A DNA stretch of 64,000 bases from Chara braunii (taxonomy: Eukaryota; Streptophyta; Charophyceae; Charales; Characeae). Location: positions 4,374,518 through 4,438,517 of the forward strand of contig BFEA01000043.1 in NCBI GenBank assembly GCA_003427395.1, given 5' to 3'. Shown here in pieces: positions 20,907 to 33,043 of the stretch. The translations under genes were made by a program, and so were the position numbers. The notes under the pieces were generated by a model. That model was given only the letters and a program-made list of their open reading frames with translations. It had not been told where the DNA came from and did not search any database. Positions within the stretch are counted from its first letter, which is position 1. Every line of letters begins with the position of its first letter.

Positions 20907-21098
20907 TAAACCACCAGTACACCCGGGCCTGGAGGCACTCTACTGCGCACCAAGCTTTGCCAAACCGCCAGCAGTACACTCTTTTCCTTTTTGGCTGGCG
21001 CCGCCAGCCATTGTGGTCCAGTAGGCCTGAGGAGAAAATTTTTTGGAGTAGGGGATGAAACTTTTTCAGCAAGGCTGGCGCCGTGTACTGGCGGTTTA
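20907..21098. mobile_element. Foldback MITE, copy 2
   Basis: TAAACCACCAGTAC at 20907-20920 and GTACTGGCGGTTTA at 21085-21098 are inverted with one mismatch. The middle palindrome GGCTGGCGCCGCCAGCC at about 20992-21008 matches that of the copy at 10420-10599. Partial repeats continue to about 21190 (GGCTGGCACAGCCAGCC), suggesting a tandem or nested second copy. Confidence 0.7.
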
Positions 21099-21326
21099 AA
21101 CCACCTGTACTTCTGACCCTTCCCTTGTTGCCCGACACGCCAAAAAAAAAAGGTCTTCTTTTGGCTGGCACAGCCAGCCATTTTGCCCCTGTATGCCAAC
21201 CCGCAAAACTTGCAGTCCCATGCACGCCGTGTTGGAGAAAAATATTGGGCCGAGTTTTTGTGGACAAATCCCAGGAGGGTCAAAAGGTCGACAATCATAG
21301 CTTCTATCATGCAAAACTTTGTTGGT

Positions 21327-21392
21327 CCCACAATCGTAGCTTCTTCCATGGCATACAGAGGACAAATCCCATGAAGAAGCTACGATTGTGGG
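21327..21392. repeat. Short inverted repeat (hairpin)
   Basis: CCCACAATCGTAGCTTCTTC at 21327-21346 is followed after a loop of about 20 bases by GAAGAAGCTACGATTGTGGG. A diverged direct copy of the left arm (ACAATCATAGCTTCTATCAT) lies just upstream at about 21291. Confidence 0.8.
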
Positions 21393-24300
21393 AATACACC
21401 ACAAAGTAGGGGTACAAATGACACAAAGAGCTAAGAGTGGTACATGACACACCCTGACCAGAGATGAGCAACGGGCACCCAGACCCACACCCACTCGCAC
21501 CCACCTGCACCCGCAACGCACCCACATGCGTGTGGGTGAAAATAAGTTGGCCTGGGTGGGGTGAGTGTGGGTCGCAGTTAGCTGGTCTGAGTGGGTGACA
21601 GGCGGGTGAATGTTAGGCTTGGGTCACCCACAAGTCCCTTTATATTCCTTATGGTTTCAGGTTGGTGCGACAGTTCCAGACTAGTCTTGGATGTTTGGGT
21701 GGAGGGACTCTAAAGGTTTCAAAATTTTATGACACTTCAGGTCATCGTCATGGTTCCAACGTGTGTTGCAAACTTGAATGGAATAACTTGAAAATAGTTT
21801 CAGAAGCTTCAGACACTTCAATTCATCGCAGTGGTTTCAAACAGGTTTTGGGTATTTGGATAAGGGGATCTGAAAGTGGTTTCAACAGTTTCAGCCTTTT
21901 TAGGTCATTTCAGTCATTTCTGGTCTCCCCACATGAACCTCGTGAAATTGCCACAAATGGTTGAACCTTAGTAAAAAGAACTTACCAAAAAAAATAAAAA
22001 CCCAAGTTTTAGAGAACCCTTACCGTGACCTCTAAAAATCTCACATTTACATATGAAAATCACGTAAAAAAGATTAGTTTTTATATATGAAATGTACTCC
22101 GTTTACTCATATATGAAATTTGAGGATCTGTTGATCATTAGTGGTAAGATGAGCAATGAAATGAGCATTGAACCACGAGCAAGATGAATACGACCACCGA
22201 CAAGATAAACTCAACCTTCGAACTGTACGATTTTTACCTTGAGGAACACACGATCAATCGAGGCATCGAGCTCGACCCAACACCATCATGGAATCAATGA
22301 GCACGATCACAGAAACCAAGAAGTGCAATTCGATCAACAAAAATGAATGCATTCTTAAAATAAAGGAAGACAACTTCGAGAATGGTTAGGATATGGGGAT
22401 AGAGAACGTGAAGACGGCCGCAAAGGACATAAAACACAATTGACAATAACAGGACGAACACCGCAAAGATGGACTGAACTCCGGTCCGGAGATCCAATCA
22501 TGAGTATTGTGGCGATGAATGAAGTCATATCGAGGAAATTAACACAATTTCACCCTTAAATGAGTGCGTCCTTACGAATCTCGTTCATGATAAAGAAGAT
22601 TACGACCATGAACACAACAAGAAATACCATCGACAACAAGAATGAACACCTCCTCTGCTCAATTATGATATTGATCTTGAAGACAGATCGGACTACAAGA
22701 ATTTGGTGGAAACAACCACGAACCGCTTCGCTTTTTTGCCTTCACCTTCACCCGTACTCGGTTTGAAGACAAACCGGTCAAACTCTATTATGATATCAAT
22801 CTTGAAGACAGACCGGTCAAACTCTATCCACCTCAACCTTCTCCTTTCCCTTCTTTATCTGCTCGCCGCTTCGACCTTCTGCCTTTGCTTTCGCCTTCGC
22901 CCGTACTCGACTTTCAAAGAACTTGGCATATACCTCAGTTAGGTGAATGCACTATCAAGAACGACATAAGAAGTCAAATACCTTTGGAAGAACGGATACC
23001 ACAAGCTGAGGATCACATACACCGAGTCGAATTCCAAGTAGACATGTACTGTGGGAGCCAATATTGCAATGGCGAGCACCGAGATGACAAACAACTGAAA
23101 ATACGAGTGTTAAAATTACGAAAAACTGTGAAGGCGAGTACTAGGATGACGAAGGACTTTGAGAACGAACACCAAGTATAACATACATGAACACCGAAAT
23201 GGAAAACGATGGCCTCGCCTCTTTCTCTACCCCTTGCTCCTTACCTTCCTCGATCCTTTTTTCATCCTCGTTGTTGTCTCTATTTGGTTTTCTTTTCGTC
23301 GTCAACCTCATTTGCGCCAGCCTTCTTCACTCCTGCCGGACTATCCTACGCTAATGGTACCACATAGTCCGACAACTCGATAGTGCCCATAAAACAATTT
23401 AGTTGTCTAACCAAATGGACCTATAGAGCCCTCGGTCTAACCTTGATTGAAACCGAAAGAACCGGTATCGACCTAATTTGGCAAAAGAGGATCGGTTCCA
23501 AGGACAAAATAGAGCTCAAAATGCCCCTAAAGAATTAACATCTACCTACTTTCTTCGAACTTATCTATCACTTCTGTTTATGGTTGTTGGACTCCGACCT
23601 GGGTCTGTTGTATCATACCTACTTGCCTTAGACATTGGGCTTAACCCTCATCTACCAAGTCCTTTCATGAAATCCTTGTTATAACCGATTTGTCAAAGAT
23701 CCGACCTCACCGAAATGAAGTGAAAGCCACGACTTGCCTATAATGGGAATCGCTAGCAGAATCCAAGGTCATCAAACCTTTGTCCTATACAAAAGACTAC
23801 CCAAAAAGTTGCACCTTCAGTGTGCAGCCAAAAATCGACTTTCCTACTACGGACGGGCAAAACCTTTGGCATTCATCTACTTCGGACTCCGTTAATTAGG
23901 TCCGATCAAACCATAAAACAGAAAGGAAAACAAACCAAAAATAAAAATAAACAGCATAAAATAAAAAATAAAAATTTATAGGGTTAAGACTACTACGAAC
24001 TCAAGCACTCACTATACCTTGATTAAGCAAGGCACATACCAGTCTCAAGCCCGCTTAGCACGACTCACCAAGGTGTTGTGAACCAAGTTGCGTGATAATG
24101 GCCAAATCAGCAAAATATATTTTATGCGCGACATCAAAGACGCGTCGACTTAACGACAAATATCCCGAATCATACCTTGTTGCAGCCCGTCGTGGCGATG
24201 ATTGACCCAAATTTTAATGCACGTGTGTTGCATGCATACGATAATCCTAACTAGTTGGAGTCTTTACTCACTTGTGTCGTCGACCAAAGTTACAGATTAG

Positions 24301-25459
24301 CTTGTCGGCCACTATTATCGAAGGCAATCTGACCACTTATCATATGAGGCAATAACAGGTATTTGCACTAACTTTAACCCCACTTACTCCTCTTACCTCA
24401 ACTACCATCGTCAAGATGTAAATCTGGCGGAAAAGCTCACGCAGCAATACTCTTTACATCGTCACGAACACATCTGGTGTGATGTGCACAAATACTAGCA
24501 AATACCCTTGTAAACGTGTTTGCTACAAAACCATACGAAGTGTTTTTCCCAGCTAAGCCCTTCTGGCATGGTACCTTTGAGGGTTTGGTATACAGAAATG
24601 AAAAGGTAAGCGATACCAAGTTACCAACCAAAACAAATTAAAATCTTCTCCCATACTAATTTAACAAAAATCAACACACAACAAAAAACGACATTATAAA
24701 AAAAAGTTCTAACATAATAATGATTTTGATTTTAAAAACTCATTCTAAGGCTTATGAGCAGTAGTGTTATGTAGCGTTTTGTCTACGAAGTTTGCCTTTT
24801 GGGGTTGAGGTTATTCTGAGGCCACTCATTGTTCTTCGGATCTGTCCTTCGAAAAAATAGAAAGCAGCAAGTCCGGGTTAAGGCTTAGGCCCGCAATGCT
24901 ATTTCATCAAATTACTGCGTCCAATAGACCTTCCGCGATCAGTACCTCAAAAATGTTTTCTCACCCTTGATCTTGGAGATGGGTGAGCAACACGAAGAAT
25001 TGATAGGTTGGGTCGGGCGGGCAGGGGACGAGGTTGCTGTGGCGAGACAGGGGACCCCTAAAGACTACAAACTTGTATTAAATGACTGAACCAACATTGA
25101 TCCTGCCTTCCCGATGAGACTCCCGTCTAATTTTCTTGTCCAAGCAGAAGTCATTACTTGATCATTCATTCAGATATTGAAACAAGATAAGTCCCCCTTG
25201 GTGACCCCCTGGAGGTGCCCATCAAATGCTTTTATACTCCTTCAGATCCTTGAGATTTTTCAGATTCCCAAGTGCTACCTCCAAGGGGAGGAAGGGATTT
25301 AAGTGGTCAGGTGTTAGCAGGCGCTCTGCAATAGGGTTGAAGAGGCCTCCCTTCTCCCAAACTCATGTATGCCCATCCTGCTATCTCACTTTTTGCTCAG
25401 TTAGTCCCCTGGTGACCAGGGCAACCAATGTTGGCAGACTGACAACAAAAAGTTCAGTC
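21393..25459. other. Long non-genic stretch with weak internal repeats
   Basis: I see no gene with domain support in about 4 kb. 21470-21610 is GGGTG/CACCC low complexity. 21655-21960 is a degenerate GGTTTCA/CACTTCA repeat. 22670-22910 repeats CTTGAAGACAGACCGGTCAA and CTTC-CCCGTACTCG phrases. The rest, including 23400-25200, has no clear repeats or RNA motifs visible to me and is probably decayed transposon sequence. Confidence 0.4.
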
Positions 25460-25465
25460 TTTCAA

Positions 25466-25612
25466 TGTATAATGGGACGTTGGACCCATTTTTCAGCAGG
25501 TGCAGCTCCCCACCAATAGATTGGAGCAATTGAGAAGCCGGCTAGGGAGGCGGTTGCTCTTATCATCTCTCTTAGCAATGAAACTGGTTTTTCAAAAAAA
25601 AAATAAAAAAAT
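25466..25612 (+). mobile_element. SINE-like retroposon copy
   Basis: ATAATGGGACGTTGGACCCA, CAGCAGGTGCAGCTCCCCAC, CAATAGATTGGAGCA, a GGCTAGGGAGGCGGTTGCTC segment, TTATCATCTCTC, and an A-rich tail. It agrees closely with the copy at 20352. Confidence 0.75.
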
Positions 25613-26249
25613 TCTCTACCCCTTGAAAAATGGATTGTGCGGGGCTTCCAAGTCTTGTTTGATATGGGCCAATATTTTGAATGTGGCAGAGTCTCAACAC
25701 TAGTTTCAGAAACTGCTAAGCTGGACTTGGTTGTGGATACTAAACATGATGGGTTGTGCCGTGTTCAACAACTAACGTTGTGTTTTTTCTCTCTCACTTG
25801 TTTGTTTGTTTTTTTGTCTTTGTCGCGCCCTCGACATTGTGCGTACCCAACTGACCGTATGTGTGTGTGAGAGAGAAAGGGAGGTCAGGCGCAATCGACA
25901 AACATTTGTCATGCCCCCACGCCTCTCTCTCTTGCTCTCTAAAAAGGAAAAGAACAAAATTAATGCGGTCAGGGTTGCATTCCCCTTGCCCCCATGGGTA
26001 TATCATATTATGATACAACTCGTATACAGGCGCCACACTTCTTAATGATAATCTTTATTAGTTTGAAAAAATGAATGTTGAACATTTTTATCAACACAAG
26101 AATGACACGTCATTCACACACTTCTTAATTAATTTTCATTTATTAGTCATTTTAGAATTAATAATAATGACGAATATTAATGTTTGATTAATGATATTAT
26201 TGATTCACCGCGATTGAGTATTCTTGTCCACAATGTTGGGTTCAAATTT
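25613..26249. other. Non-genic stretch
   Basis: This is AT-rich sequence with T/C and GT/GA simple runs around 25780-25885. No supported gene. Confidence 0.4.
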
Positions 26250-26261
26250 TTTGCTCTCCAT

Positions 26262-27034
26262 GACTGAGGGGGAGAGAGAGAGGCCGAATGGTAAAACTGG
26301 AAAATGAATCAAATTGCCACCGCGATCTATTTCACAACAAAAATGATTATTTTGAATTTATTTAATATTTTTCTGAAAACATTATGATCAAATTTGCGAG
26401 CACGTTAATTTTTATATTTTTTCACGCATTCCTCTGAGCGTGAAAAATCACCGAAGTTGGAATACTTTTCTATTGGCCCACATATGGATGAGTGGCAAAA
26501 AGGGAAAATGCACCGAATAGGCGCAGTGATTATTTTGCAGCCTTCATGATTTTCTATTGGCCCACACATGGCTAAGTGGGAAAAAAGGAAAATGCACCGA
26601 ATGGGCGCAACGATTATTTTGCAGTCTTCATGATTTTCTTATTAAAAAAAAAAACTTTTTTGGAAAGACCACGACCTAATCTACAAAGCTTCGAATTTTC
26701 AGATTTTTCTGCGAATTATTCTAAACACAAAAAAATCACCAAAATAGCAACTTTGCAAATTGCGGGACCGGACTTGATGGTACCCTTTTTGTGTAGGGGC
26801 CTACCAACAACTATTAGGGTGGGGTTTTCAAAGGATTGCGGCCAACCACTGGTCCTCCAAATTCGCTGCCACGACGGTTATAGAAGAGCTAGTTATCGGC
26901 CCTCCGCAAATTCGTGAAAGATCAGTCCCGTGACAATTCTCACCCCGAATGAGCTCACTTATTGACTGGTTGCCCGCCCCCGAAAATGTGACATTTGACA
27001 TGAACATCGAAGCCTACTATACCGCTACCTTCGA
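26262..27034 (+). repeat. Dispersed repeat R1, copy a
   Basis: From GAGAGAGAGGCCGAATGG to GAAGCCTACTATACCGC this stretch is homologous to 60318-61010 in the same orientation. Shared landmarks in order are CGCGATCTATTTCA, CCCACACATGGCT, GGAAAGACCACGACC, TTCAGATTTT and GAAAATGTG. A ~105-bp segment (CTATTGGCCCACA..GCAG..TTCATGATTTTC) is tandemly duplicated only in this copy. It has no coding frame kept between copies. Confidence 0.75.
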
Positions 27035-27192
27035 GTTGCAAAATAGAAGAAAAAAAATTGAAAGTTTCTCCCAATACACTTTATTGTTCGTTTTATATGG
27101 AGGAAAACGGTAATGGCAACATAAAAGGGATATCCCATGAACGATGTGAAGATCATGATCATACTGAGAAAGGACAACACATGCCAGTGAGA

Positions 27193-28175
27193 TATGTGTG
27201 TGTGTGTGTGTGTGTGTGTNNNNNNNNNNNNNNNNNNNNNNNNNNNNNNNNNNNNNNNNNNNNNNNNNNNNNNNNNNNNNNNNNNNNNNNNNNNNNNNNN
27301 NNNNNNNNNNNNNNNNNNNNNNNNNNNNNNNNNNNNNNNNNNNNNNNNNNNNNNNNNNNNNNNNNNNNNNNNNNNNNNNNNNNNNNNNNNNNNNNNNNNN
27401 NNNNNNNNNNNNNNNNNNNNNNNNNNNNNNNNNNNNNNNNNNNNNNNNNNNNNNNNNNNNNNNNNNNNNNNNNNNNNNNNNNNNNNNNNNNNNNNNNNNN
27501 NNNNNNNNNNNNNNNNNNNNNNNNNNNNNNNNNNNNNNNNNNNNNNNNNNNNNNNNNNNNNNNNNNNNNNNNNNNNNNNNNNNNNNNNNNNNNNNNNNNN
27601 NNNNNNNNNNNNNNNNNNNNNNNNNNNNNNNNNNNNNNNNNNNNNNNNNNNNNNNNNNNNNNNNNNNNNNNNNNNNNNNNNNNNNNNNNNNNNNNNNNNN
27701 NNNNNNNNNNNNNNNNNNNNNNNNNNNNNNNNNNNNNNNNNNNNNNNNNNNNNNNNNNNNNNNNNNNNNNNNNNNNNNNNNNNNNNNNNNNNNNNNNNNN
27801 NNNNNNNNNNNNNNNNNNNNNNNNNNNNNNNNNNNNNNNNNNNNNNNNNNNNNNNNNNNNNNNNNNNNNNNNNNNNNNNNNNNNNNNNNNNNNNNNNNNN
27901 NNNNNNNNNNNNNNNNNNNNNNNNNNNNNNNNNNNNNNNNNNNNNNNNNNNNNNNNNNNNNNNNNNNNNNNNNNNNNNNNNNNNNNNNNNNNNNNNNNNN
28001 NNNNNNNNNNNNNNNNNNNNNNNNNNNNNNNNNNNNNNNNNNNNNNNNNNNNNNNNNNNNNNNNNNNNNNNNNNNNNNNNNNNNNNNNNNNNNNNNNNNN
28101 NNNNNNNNNNNNNNNNNNNNNNNNNNNNNNNNNNNNNNNNNNNNNNNNNNNNNNNNNNNNNNNNNNNNNNNNNNN

Positions 28176-28260
<85 letters not shown>
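27193..28260. other. Assembly gap (956 N) between TG and AG microsatellites
   Basis: Ns fill 27220-28175. The left edge is (TG)n, the right edge GGG(AG)n up to 28260. Frames drawn across the gap are meaningless. Anything inside, including the outer flank of the adjacent LTR, is unknown. Confidence 0.98.
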
Positions 28261-28263
<3 letters not shown>

Positions 28264-28264
28264 C

Positions 28265-28565
28265 GGACCCACGGGTGAGGTGCTCCGTCTGAGATAGAGA
28301 TGGAGATGGAGGATGAGGGTGGAGCAAGATGGCACAACACAACTCCCACGCGGACTCCAATGCACCTACTCCAAAATGTGCGAATGTAGAATGACCCAAA
28401 ATACGGACTCTAGCTAGGGTATACCCCAACGGACTGACTGGACTGGACTGGACTGGCTGGTACCGACAGAGGTACCGGCCTGGACTGAACTTCCCTGAAT
28501 ACAACACAAGCCTGTGAGAACAAGCCAAGGGGCTGGTCTCACAGGCTAACGAGAGGTCCGCTACA
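28265..28565 (-). repeat. Chromovirus 3' LTR
   Basis: On the minus strand it starts TGTAGCGGACCTC and matches 59252-59560 nearly throughout (landmarks GTCCAGTCCAGTCAGTC, CTACATTCGCACATTTTGGA, CTTGCTCCACCCTCATCC). The last few bases of the other LTR (ACCACA) are not seen here: the match stops at GGGTCC and runs into the AG microsatellite beside the gap, so the end is eroded or misassembled. It follows the chromodomain end of the minus-strand pol region at the right place for a 3' LTR. Confidence 0.8.
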
Positions 28566-29680
28566 CGATCCTCGACCTGTGATGGATCGCCTAGATACAA
28601 GCATGCTTCCGCCAAGAAGCGAAACTCTACCGAAGAAAAATAAAACCGGAGTAGTATAGGATGAGGAGCAAGCTTCATGCTGAGTCCATGCGATGCAACC
28701 TAGGATAAAAAATGTCACAAAAACAACAATAGCATAGCTAACAGCCTAAGTGAAAGCAAAAACAATTAACTAGTGTACATGTCATAGGAAAGCAGAAAGT
28801 CATGACAGCTAAATCCTAGAATGTTGGAGGTAGTAGCCTCAATCGGGAGACAATTGACTAGTGTATAAGTCCTAAGAACAGCAAAAGCAGAAACAACTAA
28901 ATTCTAGAAATGTTAGAGGCAATAGCCTCAGTCTGAAAGCAACAAAGCAACAACAAGACAACCATATACCACAGGAGAAGTGTGTTTCAAACCACAGGGT
29001 GGGATGGTCTCTGAGGGTGGCGAATGCAGCCTAGGGGTCGATAAACTCCTAAGGGCATCCACACGTAATGACAGGGAGACACGTGTCATCAGGCTCAATG
29101 AGGGTAGGAAACTAAGAGCGAACAGAACCAATGACCCTAACAGATAGACCATCAGGGCGGGTAATGCTCGACTAAAGAGGTGACCGCTATGGAGGATCGA
29201 CCATGCAAGGGAATGAGGGAGTCTTGTATACTGGGCGCACCTAGATGAAGCATGCAAGGCTGCTTAACTAGGGCGTGAGGGCCGGTAGAGGGTAGAAAAA
29301 GTGATGGGTAACGGAATCATGCAAATGACTCCTAAGGTGAGGGAAGTCAGAGCTGGATCCGTAAGATGGGAAGCAAGGGCAACGCTACGGTCTTGATGCC
29401 TATGCGTATACCAATGGAGAGTCCAACTTAGAGAAACCCGGCGAAGGAAGACTATCATGCGACACAACCAGAGTACTGTACAGGGTAATGTGGTAAGAGA
29501 GTGACGACGTCTGAAGTAGGCAGAGCTGATCGTGACGAATGCCGTGAAGCTGCCGATGACGTCCATGATGAGAAGTCTGGAATGTCATCGAGGAAGAGCC
29601 GCAACGTCGACGAGTTGAAGTGGAAAAACTGGAGTGGATGGAGTATTGAGAAGTCAAAGACATGGGAAGATAAGTCAGAG

Positions 29681-30345
29681 TCAATCGTCGTATCGAGCAG
29701 GACGACGGCGAGTGCGTTGTGGACGCTCAGAAGCATTCGGCTGCTGCTGAAGGTCCGCCTCAGATGGAGCAGGTTCGACTTCAGCGGTCTCCTCAGTCGA
29801 GGAAGAAGGAAGAGGGTCAGTGGGCTGAGGAGGAGCAGTCAACCCAGCACGACGAGCACGGTCATAGGCATGCACCAACATACGAGCGTGCTGCAAGTGC
29901 TCGACGGGATCCCAAGTAGCCTCCTCATCAGGGAAACCCTTTCAACGTACGAGATACTCGACATGAGGAGGGTTGTCGTCGGAGACGATGTCTGAAACGA
30001 GGAACTCCTCGTAGCCATCCACCATGATGGGTGGAGGGCGCTCGTATGGTCATCCAACGAAACGCTCAGACAGTCTGCGGTAGGGACGCAGTAACAAGAC
30101 GTGGTAGACATCGTGCACACGAGTCTGGCGTAGGTAGTCAGACACTTTTGCAACACGGAAGCTGACCGGGTTAGAAGCCGTATCGGAACCGAAGGCCTGG
30201 AGAATGCGGCACGGACCAAAGAAGCGACGCCGGAACTTGCGAAGCATGTCTGTTTCGAGTTGTAAGTGGCGGGCGTCGATAAGCACATCATCGACTTTGA
30301 ATGGATGATCCATCCTCGATCGGTTCGCACGTGTGGCCATGCGAG
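29681..30345 (-). pseudogene. Chromovirus integrase C-terminus and chromodomain
   Basis: The frame at 30340-30050 begins with a FKVDDVLIDARHLQ-like stretch and RRRFFGPCRILQAF, the integrase C-terminal fold, ending VHDVYHVLLLRPY. After a stop the same register encodes GYEEFLVSDIVSDD, VEYLVR, KGFPDEEATWDPVEHLQHAR, a clear chromodomain that would bind methylated histone H3 and steer insertion. The tryptophan codon in LVRWKG has become TGA (29942-29944). The tail is rich in Glu/Pro/Gln. Normally this is the last part of the gag-pol polyprotein. Confidence 0.85.
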
Positions 30346-30346
30346 T

Positions 30347-31011
30347 CTAGGAAGCGGCTATGCGCTCATGCGAGGTCTTCATGATCGATGTCATGTGTGC
30401 AACCCAATCATCCAGCGCGGGACAACTCTTGTCAGGGTGCATCTGTGACGGTCGAAGGAAGTCCGCGGGAACACGAGGGTGATAGTCGAGGTCGCAATAG
30501 TAAGGCGACATCCCCGTGGCTGGCGAGACGGCGTGGTTGTAAGTTATCTCCGCATGGGCAAGATGGAGATCCCACTGCTGGTCGTCACGAACAATCTTTT
30601 GGAGAATATCTCTGAGAGTCATGTTCGTGACCTCGGTTTGAACATCATTCTGGGGATGGTAAGATGAGGAGAAGTGGAGCTGGGTGCCGTAAACCTCGTG
30701 GAGTTGTCGCCAGAATCGGCTGGTAAAGCGAGGGTCACGGTCATATATGATGCTCAGAGGTAAGTCATGGTCCCGCATGACTCGATCAAACACGATGTCG
30801 GTGACCTCACGTGCACTGATGGCATAGCGGCACGGAACAAAGTGTGTAGGCACTTTGTGAAGAGGTCGATGACGAACAAGATAGCATCATGACCACGGGG
30901 GGTTGGAGGATGAAGATGACCGATAAAGTTCATCGAGATGGAATACAAACGATCCGCAGGGATAGGAAGAGGCTGGAGCAAACGATAAGGCAGGTGGTTT
31001 GCACTATTCAC
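30347..31011 (-). pseudogene. Chromovirus integrase catalytic core (frameshifted)
   Basis: One frame (31011-30754) has ADRLYSISMNFIGHL and AILFVIDLFTKCLH, the first catalytic aspartate region. A second register (30853-30347) has SIIYDRDPRFTSRFWRQL with the second aspartate, then SSYHPQNDVQTE with the glutamate, and AEITYNHAVSPATGMSPYYC. Together they show the D,D-35-E core, broken by a shift near 30800. The zinc-binding HHCC part upstream is too decayed to define. Confidence 0.85.
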
Positions 31012-31221
31012 CTCCTCACAGGTGAGACACTATGCGACGTAGTCCTTCACAAAGTCCTTGCCCTTCGGCCAAACGTACAGGCGGCTCACACGAACCAACG
31101 TCTTGAGGAAGCCCATATGACCGGCGGCTGCCTAGTCATGGAACTCTGCTATTACCCGGACACGTAGCTGTCCCGTGGAGGGAACACAAATGCAGGGCTC
31201 TCTGGTGCCCTGTGAACTGTG

Positions 31222-31965
31222 CTAGTACACAAGACCGTTGGCCCTGAGAGAGTAGTTCGGGACGGTCTTGCCACTCCGAAGGGTCGCATGGATGTCGCGA
31301 TAGTCGGGGCAGTGGCGGTACTGAGTGCGAAACTCGTCGATCACCGAGTGGTGGACGATGGTGACCGAGATGGCTGTGAGTTGGATCTGCTCCAGATTAG
31401 GGTCAGGGCGTCGGGATAAGGCATCTGCGATCCGATTGGTCTCATCCTTGATGTGTTCAGTGGTGAAACTAAACTCGGATAGCTCGCGCCACCAGCAAGT
31501 CTGTCGAGGAGTAAGCTTTGGCTTTGTTAGAAAAGCCTGGACAACAGAGTTGCCCATGCACACCGTGAATGGTGCCCCATGGAAGTAGTGACGCCAGTAC
31601 CGAGTGACATAAACTACTGCGAGAACCTCACGTTCATCAGCAGTGTAGTTTATCTCGGCGGGCAGGAGCTGGCGGGAGTAGAAGGCTATCGGACAATCAC
31701 CTGAGCGAGACTCGACAGTGCCGTCCTCGGCAATGGTAGGAGAATAGTCGATAGAAGGCTTGCCAGTAGTTGGACGAGTAGTCATCAGGCGGGAAGAAGT
31801 GGTAGGGGTAGGGGGTGGGAAGCAAGGGATGCGAGGTTGAGAGGAATCAGAAGAGGAGGGAAAAAACTGGGAAAGCACTACTCCTACAACAAAGTATGAC
31901 GCATCGGTGGTAAGGATAAAAGAGCGATCAAAATAGGGTAGGTGAAGAACCGGTGCACATGTCAC
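31222..31965 (-). pseudogene. Chromovirus RNase H
   Basis: This open frame of 247 codons encodes the RNase H that removes RNA during cDNA synthesis. Landmarks are PYFDRSFILTTDASYFVVG (first acidic residue), PIAFYSRQLLPAEINYTADE (E of the active site), LAVVYVTRYWRHYFHG, and EFSFTTEHIKDETNRIADAL with the ADALSRR end typical of Ty3/gypsy. An acidic/Ser-Pro insert after VLSQ is longer than usual. It is one register away from the RT frame. Confidence 0.85.
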
Positions 31966-32105
31966 CGCCTTCTTGAGGGCGCGAAAGATGTCCTTGTGGA
32001 GGGGTGTCCAAGACTATGGCGGGTTCTTCCGGAGGAGGGTGGAGGTAAGGGCGTAGGAATACCTAACATATCCCTGGATGAAATTACTATAGTAGTTAGT
32101 GAGGC

Positions 32106-32870
32106 CTAGGAAGCTGCGAAGCTGCTTGGCGGATGTGGGGAATGTCGTTTCGCAATAGCAGTGATCTTCGCGTCGTCCATGTGGAGACCCTGGTCAGACA
32201 CGTAGTGTCCTAGGAAGTTCACTTTGCACTGGGCAATGTGACACTTACTGAGCTTGGCATAGAAGCCATGCTTGCGTAAGCGTTGTAGGACATCGCGGAG
32301 GTGTCTGAGATGGTCTTCTAAGGTACGACTGTAGACCAGGATGTCGTCCAGGTATACGAGAACGTATTTTTCAAGGACGTCCCTGAAGATATCGTTCATC
32401 GCCCTCTGAAAGGTGGCGGGTGCATTGGTGAGGTCGAATGACATCACTGTGAACTCGTAGTGGCCGAAGTGCGATCGGAACACTGTCTTCGGCTGGTCCG
32501 CTGCAGCGACGCGGATCTGATGGTAACCGCTACGAAGATCAATCTTCGTAAAGAAGCGGTTGCCTGCTAGGCGGTTGCTTGCTAGGCGGTCGAACAACTC
32601 GTCGGAAAGAGGCATGGGGTAACTGTTCCTAACCGTGTAGCGGTTGAGCCCGCGATAGTCGATGCAGAGACGGAGAGTTTCATCCACTTTGCGAGCAAAG
32701 AGGACAAGTGCACCCCACGGGGAGTTGCTGGGTTTAATGAAACCCAGTCTCAGGAGTTCCTCACGCTGATGCTTCAGTTCAGTGGCGTCGAAGATCGAGA
32801 ATCTGTAGGATGCCTGGTGGTGAACACGATAGTCAGGCACAAGCTGGATGGAGTGCTCGACGTCGCGCAT
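32106..32870 (-). pseudogene. Chromovirus reverse transcriptase
   Basis: An open stretch of 254 codons, it is the best-kept domain of the element. It has the RT blocks in order: ELLRLGFIKPSNSPWGALVL, LRLCIDYRGLNRYTVRN, FFTKIDLRSGYHQIRVA, FRSHFGHYEFTVMSFDLTNA, and the catalytic VYLDDILVYS (YLDD at 32345-32356), then FLGHYVSDQGL. In PMPFGLTNAP-type motifs of this family the segment here reads VMSFDLTNAP, a Gly to Asp change. It sits in a different register from both gag-protease and RNase H. Confidence 0.9.
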
Positions 32871-33043
32871 TGGTGGGATGCCAGCGTACGAGAATGACGA
32901 TGGAAAAACGTCGTGGTAATCTCAAATGAGGTCACGAACTGTGGGCTCCAGGTCGGCCATATAGCGTGCGAGTTCCTCAGCGTCAGCGTCAGCGCGCGAC
33001 GGTGGGGTGGACTCGGCGGACGGGAGAGGGAGGGAAGTAACGT

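Noticed and set aside
27017-28678. Open frames of 364-553 codons
   Set aside because: They run through the N gap and flanking dinucleotide repeats.
29839-30330. Second long minus-strand frame over integrase/chromodomain
   Set aside because: It is in a different register from the recognisable integrase C-terminus and chromodomain, so it is a shadow.
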